Shown here: positions 47,500 to 60,143 of the stretch, piece after piece | Layout: each line of letters starts with the position of its first letter | How positions within the stretch are numbered: the first letter of the stretch is position 1 | From: Aquilaria yunnanensis | Taxonomy: Eukaryota; Streptophyta; Magnoliopsida; Malvales; Thymelaeaceae | DNA length: 64,000 nt | Direction of reading: 5' to 3' | NCBI GenBank assembly: GCA_039654915.1 | Contig: CM077593.1 | Coordinates: 80,332,501 to 80,396,500 of the forward strand | Program-made: the position numbers and the translations under genes | Notes under the pieces: model-generated | Databases searched by the model: none | What the model saw: the letters and a program-made list of their open reading frames with translations, nothing else | What the model was told of the DNA's origin: nothing

Positions 47500-49548
47500 T
47501 TATTAATTTTTTTTTCTAGTTTCTTGTCCACTCTACTGGTAATGTTCATTGCAGAATAGATGAGAGGAGGCGCTCTATAGTGCTTGTCATTTTCATTGGA
47601 GGGATAATGCCAGCAAAAATTTATGCTCTCCGATTCCTGGACATTTCAGTATGTGATGTCTTCCTTTGTATATGGTGTGTCAGGATAAAACAGTGTCACG
47701 TTTTTCTTTATTCCTCTAAGTGTTGTTGAGAGTTGTAACTTTGCTTCACTAAAAGCTGCCAAGTAACATTCGAGTAACAACCTATCTTAGTATATGTGAT
47801 GATGATGGAGTGATCTGTTAAGAACGTTGTAAACAATTGAGGTGTTGTGTTGGAATGGCTCTGGACTTGGTAGATTGACACAATTGATTTAGAACTTTTT
47901 AAGATTTCTATTAGATTTTTTCTAAGATGCATGAACTTTATCCAAAAAAATATCCAATTTTTCAAGTTTCTTATGTTGTGGTAATTGATACTGGTTTAAG
48001 AAGCTACCTAGTTATAGATATATGTGGTAGTGACTCCATCTTTGATAGGATCTTTTATGAGATGTTAAGCATATCTTTTTACATATAAATGTGTTTGCAT
48101 TAACATGTTGTAGATATACTTCTGGAACAAGAGATTTAATTTGCAAGTGCCTTTGCATATGTTTTTTTTTTGAGACAAATGGTTTGATTTAGTTTCCTTC
48201 TATTTGTTTTTTTTTCTACCTTTTACATATGCTCTCCTGTAAATCTTTATGATTTCCATATATCCAAGGAAAAATACCAGTTTGATTTTTTTCCCTTCCT
48301 ACATGAATGCAACATTAGATATTAATTCTTTGTTAAACTTGTCTAATATGCAAAAAAAAGTGTGAATTGAAGCATCCCCCAGTAACGAGATATATAGAAG
48401 TGGTACATCGTCTTTGTTTCAGGTATGTTTTAAAGAGTTTTGTTTTATTTGGTGTGCAATATAAGTTTTGTTTACTTGGTTGTTTTTGTTATGCACTCCC
48501 TTGTCTTCCCCCCACCTAGTTCTATTTGTGCCTCTATCTCACTTCCCCTACCTACTTTATTGATCTAGTATTCATTTTAGGTCAATGTTAAAACCAATTA
48601 TAGTTAAATGGTTCTTAGCATACCCTACTATTTGGTTAAGCCTTTGATTATGTGTTATATACTTCCTCCATATATATAGCATTTTCCACTAATCATCAAT
48701 AAAATTGATGTATTACATATAGAAAAAAAATTAGTGGTGGAGTTAAAGATTGATCATGTTTCCAAAACTCAAGGGTCATGTTCCCTAAAAAACATTAAAA
48801 AGGTAAAAATAAAGGGGCAATGTGCAAGTTCAATCCATATGGCTTTATAAGTATTATAAATTAGGAGAAATTTTTAAATTTAAAACTTACTAAAAAGATA
48901 AATTTTGTGGTATTAATTAGAACAAAATTCCTTTAGGAGTAATCTTCGGGTTCCATTTCTTGTGAGTTGTATCTATATATAAGATGGTAGGTTAATGAAC
49001 CTTTTCAAATGAACATTTTGATTTTTGAGCATGGGATATGTACACCATTTTTTTAATTTATATTAATACCAAGTTTATCATGTATGCATGTATTTACTTA
49101 TTCTAGTTAAAATTAATTTTAAAAGATTAATATCAATTTTTTTTTTCAGATTCTCAAATGACTTTTTAATTTATTATAGTTGATGCGGAATTTTATATTT
49201 GTATTATAGACTTATGGTCTGTCTTATAATTCAGTAGTTTCTGTGATCAAGTTTGTTTGAACTTAATGCTTGTTAATATTGCTAGTAGTTTAAAGATAAT
49301 CATGAAGTAGTTAGGATATTGTCCTTTAGGGACATTTCTATTAAATTTTTTTGGGTAATGGTATTGTGTAATGTCAGAAAATTGTGAGGTTAATATAATG
49401 TGTTTTTTTTTGTTTTCATTTATTGTGAGCCAAATAGTCTTTGTTGTTAGTTGATTAAATGATTAAAATAGGATTTTGAAAACAACATTTTCTGGCTAAC
49501 TAAATTAAAATTTATGGTTTCTTTTAAATTTATATTTTATTCATTTAG
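47500..49548 (+). other. Noncoding interval, probable CACTA leader intron
   Basis: I see no coding motif here. The interval ends with a T-rich acceptor (TATTCATTTAG) three bases before the transposase ATG, so most of it is probably intron and leader. Confidence 0.5.
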
Positions 49549-49551
49549 GAA

Positions 49552-50786
49552 ATGGATAAAAGAATATGGATACAAAAGTCTTGAAACACTCAAGAGTATT
49601 AATATAGCATTGGCCAATTTCTAGAGTTTGAATTTAATAATGTGAATATTGATGATACTATAATGTGTCCATGCAAGTAATGCAAGAATAACAAGACATA
49701 GACTCATGATGTTGCTAAAGCTCACTTGTTATGGAAAGGTTTTCTAAGAGCATATTCTTTTTGGTTTATGCATGTTAAAATAGAGTCATCCTCAAATGTG
49801 ATTTATCCAAAACTTATAGACAACTTAGGAGAAACAAATTCATTTGGAAATGTTGACAAACATGAACCCTATGTTAGTTATGACATGAGTGCTTTGTTGT
49901 ATGATGCATTTGGGATTCCACCTTATTTAAGTTTTGAAGGGGGGATTGTCAATTTAGGGTATGAAGAAGAAAATAACCAGGACAAGCGTGTGGGCTCTTA
50001 TAATCCTAAGTACCAACAAGCATGTGATGTGGGTGTGTCAGAAAAGTATGCTAAGACATTGAGTTTGGCTTCCAAAGAGCTTTATGAGGGTTGTCAGACA
50101 CACTCCAAATTATCTTTTACACTTCGTCCATTCCACTTGAAATGTTTAAATGGGTGGGTAATTGTAGCATTCAATGCCAACTTAAATTTATTTAGAGATG
50201 TCTTATCCAAAATGTTAAGCTCCCTTCATCATATTATGAGGCAAATAAGATCCTTAAAATTTTAGGACTAAGTTATGAAAAAATTCATGTTTGGTCGAAT
50301 CACTGTATGCTGTATAGAGGACAGAATTCTGAATTAGAATCCTGCAAGATTTGTGGGGACTCTCGTTGGGCTGGTATAGATGAAAATGGTTGAGAACTAG
50401 TAATAGCCAGAAAAAATAAAAAAATCCAACCAAGGTACTACGTTATTTTCTATTGATCCCAATACTTAAAAAGTTGTATAGCTCACCAAAATCTTTAAGG
50501 GACATGAGGTGGCATGAAGAGGGTTATGAAGATGGTTGCAAAAGGATGGTTTATTATGCCATCCAACTGATGAAGAAACATGGAAATCTTTTGATGCCAA
50601 GTATCCTAATTTTGCCTGTGATTTTCGCAATGTGAGGCTTGCTTTGACAAGTGATGGTTTTAAATTTTAATTCGTTCAATTCAATGGAAAAATCATACAG
50701 TATTTGGCTCGTGGTCTTGACAATATATAACCTACTACCATGGGTTGGTATAAAGCAATCTTTTTCCTTGTTGTCATCTCTCATTC
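49552..50786 (+). pseudogene. CACTA TNP2-type transposase, N-terminal part
   Basis: The start is ATG 49552, just after an acceptor. The transposase-associated domain reads MDKRIWIQKS, FLEFEFNNVNIDDTIMCPCK, HLLWKGFLRAYSFWF, with stops between the pieces. Then LLYDAFGIP, ELYEGCQTHSKLSFTLRPFH and LKCLNGW (ORF 49726-50265). The transposase core (PF02992-type) is frameshifted: LGLSYEKIHVW, CKICGDSRWAGIDENG, LKKLYSSPKSLRDMRWHEEG and NVRLALTSDGFKF. The final readable block, SMEKSYSIWLVVLTIYNLLP then SFFLLSSLIL, ends exactly at the gypsy target duplication. The element is inactive. Confidence 0.92.
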
Positions 50787-50791
50787 TGGGG

Positions 50792-51149
50792 TGGTATGAA
50801 ATAGGCTTAGAATAGGGCCCAAAATGGTTAAATCCCTATCCAATGGTTCCACAACAGAGAAGTCCAATAAGCCAATAAAAGGACTTCTGCTCCCAAAGGA
50901 AATAAGATCTAGAAATTACAGGATTAGCTAGAAGATTCTTGTCTAAGAGCTACTTACTCGAATCATCCCTAGCCATATAAAGGCAATAAGTTGCAAATCC
51001 CAAGGTATGACATTTTAACTCTTTGCCATTGTGGAGGGTTTCCCTCGAGGAAAAAATCCTGGGGCCCTGACATTGTTTTTGTGTGCGGGACCTTGTTGCA
51101 TAGTTCAGCATGCCTTTGTGCCAGGCCTATATAATTCCTTCAGCTATCA
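50792..51149 (+). repeat. 5' LTR of gypsy-1
   Basis: Starts TGGTATGAAATAGGC and ends TCAGCTATCA. A TATA-like CATATAAAGG lies near 50974. It has small deletions relative to the right LTR, including the first bases. Confidence 0.88.
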
Positions 51150-51150
51150 A

Positions 51151-51167
51151 ATTGGCACCATCTGTAG
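51151..51167 (+). promoter_or_regulatory. Primer-binding site of gypsy-1
   Basis: ATTGGCACCATCTGTAG directly follows the 5' LTR. Many Tat-type elements have TTGGCGCCGTCTGTGGG here; the differences are transitions. Confidence 0.75.
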
Positions 51168-51174
51168 GAAACAT

Positions 51175-52740
51175 GGTGAATACCCAGAGGTTTCACATTG
51201 AGAACCAAGATCAACCAGATAACAAGCAAAAGAGTCGTCACCTTGCTATTTCTGTGGCTTTTGTAGATGATGGGGCTTGTCAAAGAGCCGACCCTGAGGA
51301 GCCCGCGATCCCTCAAAGAGACCCTCGTAAAAGGAAAGGTCTTGCACCATTAGGTGATGACTAGTTCCAAGCCTTACAACATGCTTTTTTTGAGCAGCTT
51401 AAAATGACGTTGTAGCAAGAGATTCGGAGGGCCTTGCCTAGGGCCTTAAAAGAAGCTATAGAAAGCCACTTAGCACTAGGAGAACCTTGCCAAGCCCTAC
51501 CTCAAGATCTATTCCTAAGGGTGAGCGCCCCTAAGATCCTGATATCTTTGGATTGATTTAACTACTCCAGGGGCAATGACATCAATGCTATTTTACAAAG
51601 GCTTGATCAAATGAAGCAGCACATGTGAGCCCTTAGGCCTTAAAGAGTAGGTATTGTTCTTGGCATCGATGTGAAACATATGTGACTCCAGCCTTTTACG
51701 AGCAAGATAATTAATGCGCCTGCCCCCGAGAGGTTATGCATGCCAAAGATTGACATTTACAACAACCTACCGACCCAGTCAACCACTTGCAAAGATATAT
51801 TACCTCTATAAGGCTGGAGAGGACCTTAAATATGATCATGTGTAGGGCCTTTAACTCAACGCTAACAGGGGCCACCACTGCTTGGTTCGGCACTAATCAA
51901 GGGTGTCACTTCTCATCATTTAGGAACCTTTCCCTGGCATTCCTACATCACTTCTTAGGAAGCCAATCGAACCTTAAGACAGTGGCCCACCTTTTGAAGA
52001 TTCAACAAGGACATGGTGAGTCCCTGAGAGACTTCGCTCAATAGTTTAACGCTGAGGCCATGTAGGTACAGGGGCTATCCCTGGAATTGCACTTGGTTGC
52101 CATCCCTCAAAGACTAGCATGAGATTCAAGGCTAGCTTGGGGCCTTCATGAGAACCCCGTAAGAGACATTGAGGAATTCCTTGATGGGGCTACACGTTAC
52201 ATGCATGCAGAAGAACTTAATTGGCCGAAGGTACCAAGGGATCAACATAGAAGCAAGGATAGTGGACCTAAGAAGAGGGGTAAGGGTGACAAGCAAATCC
52301 AATAAAAGGCCCATTCTTCTAGCATTAAAGAAAAGCAGGTTGAACATTCTGTATGCCTTGGAAAGGAAAAACGAAGTTCCTAGGTGGCCCCCGCTAATGC
52401 AAGCCTTAAATAAGTGGGAAATGGGGAAATACTAAAGATATCATAAGGGCAAGGGGCATGATACCAAGGAATGCTAGCATGGCAGCTGAAGAGACTTCTT
52501 GAGGAGATGATCCAAGAAAGGAAGTTGGAGGAATTTATATTCAAATAATTGTCGGCTTGTCGAAAGTAAGAAGAAAAGCCTTATAGAAGGAATGATAATG
52601 AGGACCATGATAGAGGACAAAAGCCAGAAAGACAGCTATCCCTTCTAAGGGACCAAAAGAACCTGGGTCTGCTGGCAAGAGTCATCCATATGATTACCAA
52701 AAGGAAACCCTTTATGGCAAGGAAACGACAAGAGTGAGAG
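51175..52740 (+). pseudogene. gypsy-1 gag remnant
   Basis: The first frame starts MVNTQRFHIENQDQPDNKQK. The capsid (Retrotrans_gag) region lies at 51790-52200 with MCRAFNSTLTGATTAWF, LSLAFLHHFLG, HLLKIQQGHGESLRDFA and a stop where family members continue with R-F-N. Further stops and frame changes follow, with DIEEFLDGATRYMHAEEL near 52165-52210. A zinc knuckle was not found, as is common in Tat elements. Confidence 0.85.
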
Positions 52741-52749
52741 GTTGCTTAA

Positions 52750-53136
52750 GTGGAGGTAGTTGATCCTAACAAGATAATGACTAGGTCCGATGGCTCCAAG
52801 GTGCTTGCCCCACATATGGATCTGTTAGTATTCAAAGCCCAGGTTGACAATTTTGACAGGGAAAAAGTCTACCTAGACACTAGAGCTAACGGGAACGTTC
52901 TTTTCACCGAGTTGCTAGGGAAAATCAAGATCAAGAAGTCTTCCTTATCCTTCACGACGGAGCCAACGTTTAAAGTAGGTACAGAGAAAGTTCCCACTCT
53001 TAGAACAATTAATTTATCCCTTATGGTGATGGGTACAAATAAGGAAGGGAGGATCGCTTGCAACTTACATACTACGGAATTTTTGGTCTTGGACATCCCT
53101 TCACCTTACAACACTATACTTAAAAGGCCAACCTAG
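52750..53136 (+). pseudogene. gypsy-1 aspartic protease region
   Basis: A continuous 128-codon frame. The active-site region reads VYLDTRANGNVLF where the family has L-V-D-T-G-S-S-A-D-I-L-F; the catalytic Asp remains but the Gly is Arg. The end reads FLVLDIPSPYNTILKRPT, matching the conserved P-S-x-Y-N-A-I-L-G-R-P that closes the Tat protease domain. Confidence 0.88.
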
Positions 53137-53499
53137 GTACAATTTTACATTCAATTCGATGTTAGGTGGCTAATGGTACTTTTTTGTGACCCATGTAGGG
53201 TATCAATTAGGCCTTGGTCTGACAAAATTGCGTTGCTACCCTGTGAAGCCCATGAGACAACCAACTTGCACTAGTGGAGGCAAATAAGAAAACAGAATAG
53301 CCATGAGAGAATGAAGCAGGTGTGACATTATCTAAGGATGCTGAACTGGTATAAGTAGCCCCTGGAATGATTTTAAAAATTGGCAAATACCTTCTTCCTG
53401 AGTTAAAGAAACCTTTCATTCAATTCCTAAAAGCCAATTTAGATGACTTTGCAAGGTCCCTCAGTGAAATGCTGGGAATAGACCTAGAAGTTATTACTT

Positions 53500-55230
53500 A
53501 CAAGCTACAAGTAAAACCCACTGCCTGACCAATACCATAGAAGAAGTGCAACATGGCACCCAAAAGGCACAATTTTGTTAGAGAAGAAGTGGAAATGTTA
53601 CTGAGAACAGTCATCATCTGGGAGGTATGATACCCCAAATGGCTTGCCAATGTTGTCTTGGTGAAAAAAGATAATGGAAAATGGCAAATGTGTGTTGATT
53701 ACACAAATCTTAATGATGCCTGCACAAAAGACCCTTTTCCGTTAGCCTCCATAGACCAACTAGTTGATGCCACCTAATTCAAGATACCATCCTTTATGGA
53801 TCCCTTCAGTGGGTATCATCAAACTCGTATACACCTCGAAGATGAGGAAAAAATAGTCTTCACGACAGGGGAGGTAGCATACTGCTATCAATGAATGCCA
53901 TTCGTACTGAAGAATGTCAGAGCAATTTGCCAGCGACTCATGAATTGAGTCTTTTAAAAATAGCTGAGGAGGAACATGGAAGTTTACGTAGATGATATGA
54001 TCATCAAGAGCAGAGCAATAGAGCACCATTTTGATGATCTTCATAAAACCTTCTAGAAAATATGCTTGTTCAACATGAGACTTAACCCCATAAAATGTAC
54101 CTTTAGTGTAGGAGCTGGCAAATTCTTTGGTGACATGGTCTCTGATAGAGGGATCAATGCAAATGTAGAAAAAATTGAAGCTATCCTTATGATGCCTGAT
54201 CCTCGAAATAAAAAGAACGTCTAAACGTTGGCTCAAAGGTTGATAGCCTTTTGACAGTTTGTCTCATGTTTTGGAGATCGTTGCAAGCCCTTCTTTGACA
54301 TACTCAAGAAAGAAGCAATATTTGAATGGATTGATGAATGTTGAAAGGATTTCAAACAGATTAAAGACTACTTATGACACCTTTCCATGCTGAAGCGACC
54401 GAGGCCTGATGAGCCCATTGTGCTATACTTAGCCATAACAGAAGGCTCCATTAGTGCTGTACTTATACGGGAACATGGGACCGAGAAATGACCTACACAC
54501 TACATCAGCTAGACCCTTAAGGGGGCAGAATGCTTGATACCTTACACTTAAGAAAGTAGTCCTAGCCTTCGTCACAGCTTTGAGAAAACTGCGACCATAT
54601 TTTCAAACACATCACATTATTATTCGTATAGAGTTATCCCTATGAGATATATTACAAAGGCTAGATAAATCTAGAAGGCTTTCCAAATAGTGCGTCGATT
54701 TAAGGGACTGCGACATTAACTATGAACCGTGAATGACCATTAAAGCATAGGCTTTAGCAGATTTTGTCGCCGAAATGACATATTTTAAAACAGAGGGAAA
54801 AAAGCAGAAGGAAATAACCTCACTTTGGGAAATGTAAGTTGACAGGGCCTTAGGGCTTGAGAATCGAGGAGCAAGCATCGTACTAAAAAAACCAATAGGC
54901 ATGGCAGCAGTTCTTAGAATTAAATTTAGATTCCTTATCACAAACAACGTTGCTGAATATGAAGCTCTCCTAGTGGGGCTACAGATAGCTAGTTGGGTGA
55001 GGGAACAAGATTTATAGATATATAATAATTTATAGTTAATAGTGAACCAAGTCACTAGAATGATAGGGGAAAAAAACTTAGTCTTTATAAATACCTAAAA
55101 ACAACAAAAAATTTGATGAGGATGTTTGACCATGTGCAGGTTCAAAAGATCCTAGGGGCAGAGAATGCATGGGCAGATGCCCTATCGAAAGGTTGGAAAG
55201 AGGCCCTGATAGAAGAGCTTGTAGAACCCT
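53500..55230 (+). pseudogene. gypsy-1 reverse transcriptase and two RNase H domains
   Basis: RT motifs are VVLVKKDNGKWQMCVDYTNL, DPFPLASIDQLVDAT, FMDPFSGYHQ and the catalytic MEVYVDDMIIKSR at 53976-54015. KCTFSVGAGKFFGDMVSDRG follows. The first RNase H begins near 54410 (PIVLYLAITEGSISAVLIRE). A second, archaeal-type RNase H lies at about 54830-55060, with GASIVLKKPIGMA, ITNNVAEYEALLVGLQIA and LIVNQV. More than a dozen stops interrupt the region. Confidence 0.9.
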
Positions 55231-55609
55231 CCATTTACCAGATAGGATAAATGGCTTTCAAAGATGACTATAAGAGGCTAATCAAACTCTGTCTAGAAAC
55301 CAGAGCCTTGAATGGAGCACTTGAAGAGAAAAGGAGGATTAGGATCCAGGTGGAAGGTCTGTCATCATTAGAGATAAATTATATAGACAGGGGATCACTT
55401 CTCCCTTACAGTGACACCTAACACCTTAGGAAGGGCAGGAGGTCCTTAGGGAAATCCATGAAGGAGATTGTAGAGCAAATATTGGTGCCAACTCCCTAGC
55501 CCACAAAACCTTGTGACAAGGCTACTTTTAGCCCACAATCTGATGAGACACCTGAAAACTAGTCTAGCGATGCCATGCCTACTAGCTCAACTTGTGAATC
55601 CAAAGACTA

Positions 55610-56263
55610 CTTTCCTTTGATACTTCAATGGTTGCGAGCTTCTAGCCCTTCTCTATATAGGGGTTGGACTTGATTTGGGCACTCCTCATGGCTCCAGGGC
55701 AGGTTAAATATTGCATCGTGGTAGTTAACTACTTCACTAAATGGGTGGAAGCAGAGCCCCTGACATTTATCATAGCCTCCCAAGTTACTAAGTTCATATG
55801 GAAAAACATTATTTTCCAATTTGGATGCCCACGAGCTATCGTTTCCAATAACGACAAACAATTTTACAACCAACAAGTTCTCCAATTTGCAGAAGAAAAA
55901 GATATTTGTTTCTATTTTGTGCTTGTATCATATCCTCAATCAAATGGACAAGTAGAGGTGACTAATAGAAATATCAAAGATGGCTTGAAGAAAAGGCCAG
56001 AGGAGGCTAAAGGTAAATGGGTAGAAGAATTTCTAAGTGTCCTATGGAACTACAGGACAATGCCTTGGAGGCCAATAGAAGAGTCCACTTTTGTGATGGT
56101 TTATGGGACCAATGCCTTCATCCCCATAGAGATCTCCCACCCGACATTAAGAACTCAAGCCTACCACTCGAGCACAAATAACCAAGCACTTGAAGGGAAC
56201 CTCGATTTGCTAGAAGAATTAAGGGAAGATGAGAAGGTTCGCATGAGAGCCTTTAAGCAATGA
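55610..56263 (+). pseudogene. gypsy-1 integrase core
   Basis: The longest open frame (55664-56263, 199 codons) reads GQVKYCIVVVNYFTKWVEAE, GCPRAIVSNNDKQFYN, YPQSNGQVEVTNRNI and WVEEFLSVLWNYRTMPWRPI. Two catalytic Asp positions of the D,D,E triad are Asn (V-V-N-Y-F and V-S-N-N), both explained by single G-to-A changes; the Glu in GQVEV remains. The frame stays open without these residues, so the protein would be inactive. Confidence 0.93.
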
Positions 56264-57011
56264 ATCACTCTCACTTAGCATTTTCATGTGTCTTTCTATG
56301 AAGGCTTTCTTAATTACCTAAGAGCACAACCATTTATGAACATAATAGTTGAGGTATCATAGCGAATTGACATCCCTAAAAAACTAAAGCTCACAAGTGT
56401 TATGACTAGAAACGAAGATCGCGGTAAGGAATACTCCACACACACACAATAGAAATTCAAAAAGGTACACAATGTATCCAAAAGGGCTACCAGATAAATA
56501 TTAATTTACCATTTCCATTAAGCTCAAAGTTATGAAAGAAAAAATAGCAAAAATTACAAGGAACTTAGAAGTGAGGGGATGAGCGACAGAGCCCTCTAAA
56601 ATTCATATAGGAAAGGGTCTTCATCAATGTCCATCACCAATGCATCCTCATTGAATGGAGGAATCCCTGCTTTCTCATCCTTCACCCATGATTCATAATC
56701 CAGACCCAGATCCTTGTAGGCTGATCAAAAAGAAAGATCTAGGTTTAGATTGGCTCACTCCACCTAAAAATGGTAGGAAAGAAAGCCTTCCTTGAATTCA
56801 AGGAAGGTGCACTTTCCAAGCCCCCCTTTTGCCTCCCAGAGGTGTGATTTGAGTTCTCTCACGTGAGTATTGGCCTTCATCCAGAGACATTGTTACACTA
56901 AATGGCCGTCACGCCCCATGTAGCCAACCATAAATTTACTCCACGGTGGGCATCGTAGAGGCGACCAAACTAAAGCTAGCTTCACCTTGGACGGTCCTCA
57001 GGCCTAATGGA

Positions 57012-57425
57012 GTGTACACGTCCATCAACAGGGTTTTCTCGACAACATTGATTTTGCTTTCTACCACATTCAATAAGGATGCCTAGTGTCTAGCCTTCTT
57101 AGAGACTTCACCTCTTTCTCTTTAGTTGACTTAAGGGCCTTCACTAGCCTTTCTACCTCCTTATTGAGCTCCTTGACGTGCCTCTTCCCCTAATCATTCA
57201 CCTTTTTCATCAATTTGAGTGTACACGTCCATCAACAGGGTTTTCTCGACAGCATTGATCTTGCTCTTTACCACCTTTAATAAGGATGCCTGGTGTCTGG
57301 CCTTCTTAGAGACTTCACCTCTTTCTCTTTGGTTGACTTAAGGGCCTTCACTAGCCTTTCCACCTCCTTCTTGAGCTCCTTGACGTGCCTCTTCCCCTAA
57401 TCATTCACCTTTTTCATCAATTTGA
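57012..57425 (-). repeat. Tandem 207-bp duplication in the antisense gene
   Basis: Unit 1 starts at 57012 and unit 2 at 57219, both with GTGTACACGTCCATCAACAG. The period of 207 equals 69 codons, so it keeps the antisense frame. On the minus strand it encodes a K/E-rich repeat containing KRHVKELKKEVERLVKALKS, probably coiled coil. The two units differ at only a few bases. Confidence 0.93.
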
Positions 57426-59687
57426 GGTTCTATGCTAGGGTACCCTGGGTATTACGTTTACTTTTTAACTATTTCCTTAAGGAGTCTTTAGTGTTTCCTA
57501 GGGCCTCAAGTTGTGAATTGAGGGATTGCACAACTTTATCCCAGACTGCAAGTCATTTCTTAGGACCGTAGGTCACAATAGCCTTATGCAAAACCAAGTG
57601 CATTAGAACTAAGCCTACAATAAAACATTGAAAGTACCAAGGAATATACCTAGAGTACACTACAGCCTATGCTTAGTAGATGATAGCTATTCACCCGAGA
57701 AGGGCTGGGCCAAAAAATGTAGATCCTGGGGGTCTTTAACTCATTTGGGATGTAGTGGGTAATGTTTTATTGATCATTAACGATTGAGTCACCGATACCC
57801 ATCACCCATAAAGGGTTACACCTAACCAGGCATGATCTCTTTTAGTGCAAAGATATGCCTGTGCACTTAACTATGCTCAAGGATCAAGCTGCGAGGCTGA
57901 AAGAGCTTGTTGACTAACAGCTTGGGATGGCCTAACTGAATGAATGCCAATCCCCATTAGAACCTTGGGGGGAAGGGGAGGAAGAGAAGAGTTGACCACC
58001 TTTTCCTTCTGTTACGCCCCTTCGGTCGACTTTTGGGATTTCATCAAAGTTGGGGTAGGACTGGGGTCTTTGAGCGCTTTTTCATAGTGGCCGGATGAAA
58101 AAACCTATAATTAGCACAAAACATCAAGTGAACAAAACTAATGTTTTTGAAGGAAAAGTTATATATGGAAGTCCTACCATCACCACTGTCTCAAGGGGGC
58201 GCGACCTCTTCCGGACTAACTGAGCCTCCGATAGAAACTCGGATAGATCTAGTACTAGAAGGGTTATCTTGGAGGGCGGAGGCCCTGAGGGCTTCTTAGC
58301 TACCCTAGCGGTGTAAGCTGCTTTAGTTGGAAGGATGGGAATTTTCTGAATGTCAGCTAGGGCATTGGTGATGCTCTTACGTCTATTCAAGTACTCTTTG
58401 TCATAACTGCTCATCTCTACAAGAACAAACAAAAGGTTGGGACCAGTCAAAGCTAAGAAAATTGAGAAAAATCAGATGACTGCATAGAGTACAGCTTTTG
58501 GTATCCGGGGGGCATCATTGAGCCCTAAAAGTAATCATGAAGGCCTCTACCAGATACCCATCCTTACCTTCCTCCTAGTTGGAGGGATTCTTGACATTAG
58601 GGTAACTCTGATAGGCTCTACTGATGTCGGCTCATCGGAGAGTTGGCCCACCAAGATCCATGTAGTGGATGGGGAATAACTACAAAAAATTGTTATTCCC
58701 TACCACTGACGCCAGCTAGGTGAAAAGGCTGACATAAGAATGATGGCCCTTGGAGCACTTATATATAGGCACCCATTGAACCAAGGCTTGTTGCACAGTG
58801 TTAGAGAAGTTACAAGGAAACCCTCATTCCTGCCCCCTTAAGATGAAGAACAAGCGTTCCTTCCACTCTGACCATGAGTCTCTGCAGGATATGAAGGCAA
58901 AAGACTTGTTTCTTACTTTGTTGATGGGGGTGATGTGGAAAAAACTAGTCTTTTTTTAGGTCTAACATGTAAAACTGGAGAAAAACCTCAAATGGAGGGC
59001 TCATTATCGCCATCTTGCAGCAAATTATGAACCCAATAATATGCACGAAGAAGCTCAAAGTTAGCTGTGATGGCTGCACCTGGCAATGGTCATAAAAATA
59101 CTATGCTAATAGGTGGAGAGAAAAATGGAGCCCCGTTTAAAGTTGGTCTATATAGACTGTGAGTACATCGGCCTTCTTATCATCATCTGTAAGGCCATAA
59201 TCCTTCAGCATCTAATCATGAGATAAGGTAGCTACAATGCCGTTAGGCCAGTAATACTGTCATAAGTTCATCACTAGAGTTCCTTTAATTTGTTTTGTTA
59301 CAACACCCTTTATAACCTTCATATTTGATGAAAATGACATCCTAAGCAAATCAGCATCACTTGCGGCAGCCCTGGATGATGCTTTTGAAGATTCTATATG
59401 GAAAACCTGTTATGTAACATGTTAGGGCTGTTGCCAGCACAAGATAAGTAGCAGAGAAATGGCTAACAAGAGCCAAACCTAAAATGATAAAAATCCCAAA
59501 TATAGAAAAAATTGCACTAGCATTACTGTCACAAAATGGTAAAAAGAAATAAAGAAGGTACTTATTACCTGATTATAAGAAGCTTGGCAGAAAGAGGTTT
59601 GGAAAAAGATTTAGCAGTAAAAATAGCAAATAGTAGCATGCAGGAACAAGAAGAAGCACCGGGCAAGGACTGCTAAACAGTGAAAAC

Positions 59688-59717
59688 TAAGAGTGAAAAA
59701 ACCTTATTGTATATATA
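59688..59717 (-). promoter_or_regulatory. Antisense promoter of gypsy-1
   Basis: On the minus strand TATATATA (59717-59710) is followed by GGTTTTTTCACTCTTA (59703-59688). The same TTTTTTCAC-x-CTTA word occurs after the TATA box of the corresponding gene in gypsy-2. Confidence 0.6.
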
Positions 59718-60143
59718 GGAAAGCATGTGACCTTTGGGTTACCTCCTTGAAACCATCATTGTAGTCAATGTAGATTTTTCACCCACTATGAAGAAGACAC
59801 GTTGCCAAGAACAATCATCAAAGACGGTCATACCTAGTCATTTCTTTCAGAGGCATTAAATAGATGTCACCTCATCTCCTCTCTTGACTATTGGGCCTAC
59901 CACATGCAACGATAAGATGGGATAAAAAGGGCTAAAGACCTAAATGACGACATTTTCAAATTTTCCTTAAGAAGCAGTCTAGAGAGGTATTGCACTCTTC
60001 CTAAAAAATGGTGACAGATAAGGAATGGCTTAACAGGAGATAGGTATCATAGCCTTTTTAACATATGAGGGTCGTTCTTCGAAATGACACCATCTAAGAA
60101 AATACAGGGCCTTGGCTCACATTTTCTTATGAAGAGGGGGACC

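Larger units (their letters stand above)
46865..50786 (+). mobile_element. CACTA (En/Spm) transposon, 5' part
   Basis: The proposed left end reads CATTATAAAAAAATAGGT, close to the common plant CACTA terminus CACTACAAGAAAA. Short inverted subterminal motifs follow (GAAGC...GCTTC, AAACGG...CCGTTT), as is usual in this superfamily. A TNP2-type transposase starts at 49552. The element is interrupted at 50787 by a gypsy insertion, resumes for 31 bp at 60546, and is cut again by a second gypsy at 60577. Its right end is not in the window. The 3-bp target duplication cannot be tested. Confidence 0.75.
56300..59725 (-). pseudogene. Antisense gene of gypsy-1 (PF04195-like 'gypsy-type transposon' protein)
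   Basis: This gene lies between pol and the 3' LTR on the opposite strand. A TATA box is at 59717-59710, and an intron donor-like CAG/GTAATA lies near 59571. The conserved domain is at about 59400-58850: MLKDYGLTDDDKKADVLTVY, TGLHFSLHLLA, VQPSQLTLSFFVHIIGFIIC, then SFAFISCRDSWSEWKERLFF. A later exon (58450-58124) reads MSSYDKEYLNRRKSITNALA and AYTARVAKKPSGPPPSKITL. Further left, K/E-rich frames (57430-56900) suggest a coiled coil. Stops interrupt it. Function of this family is unknown. Confidence 0.78.
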
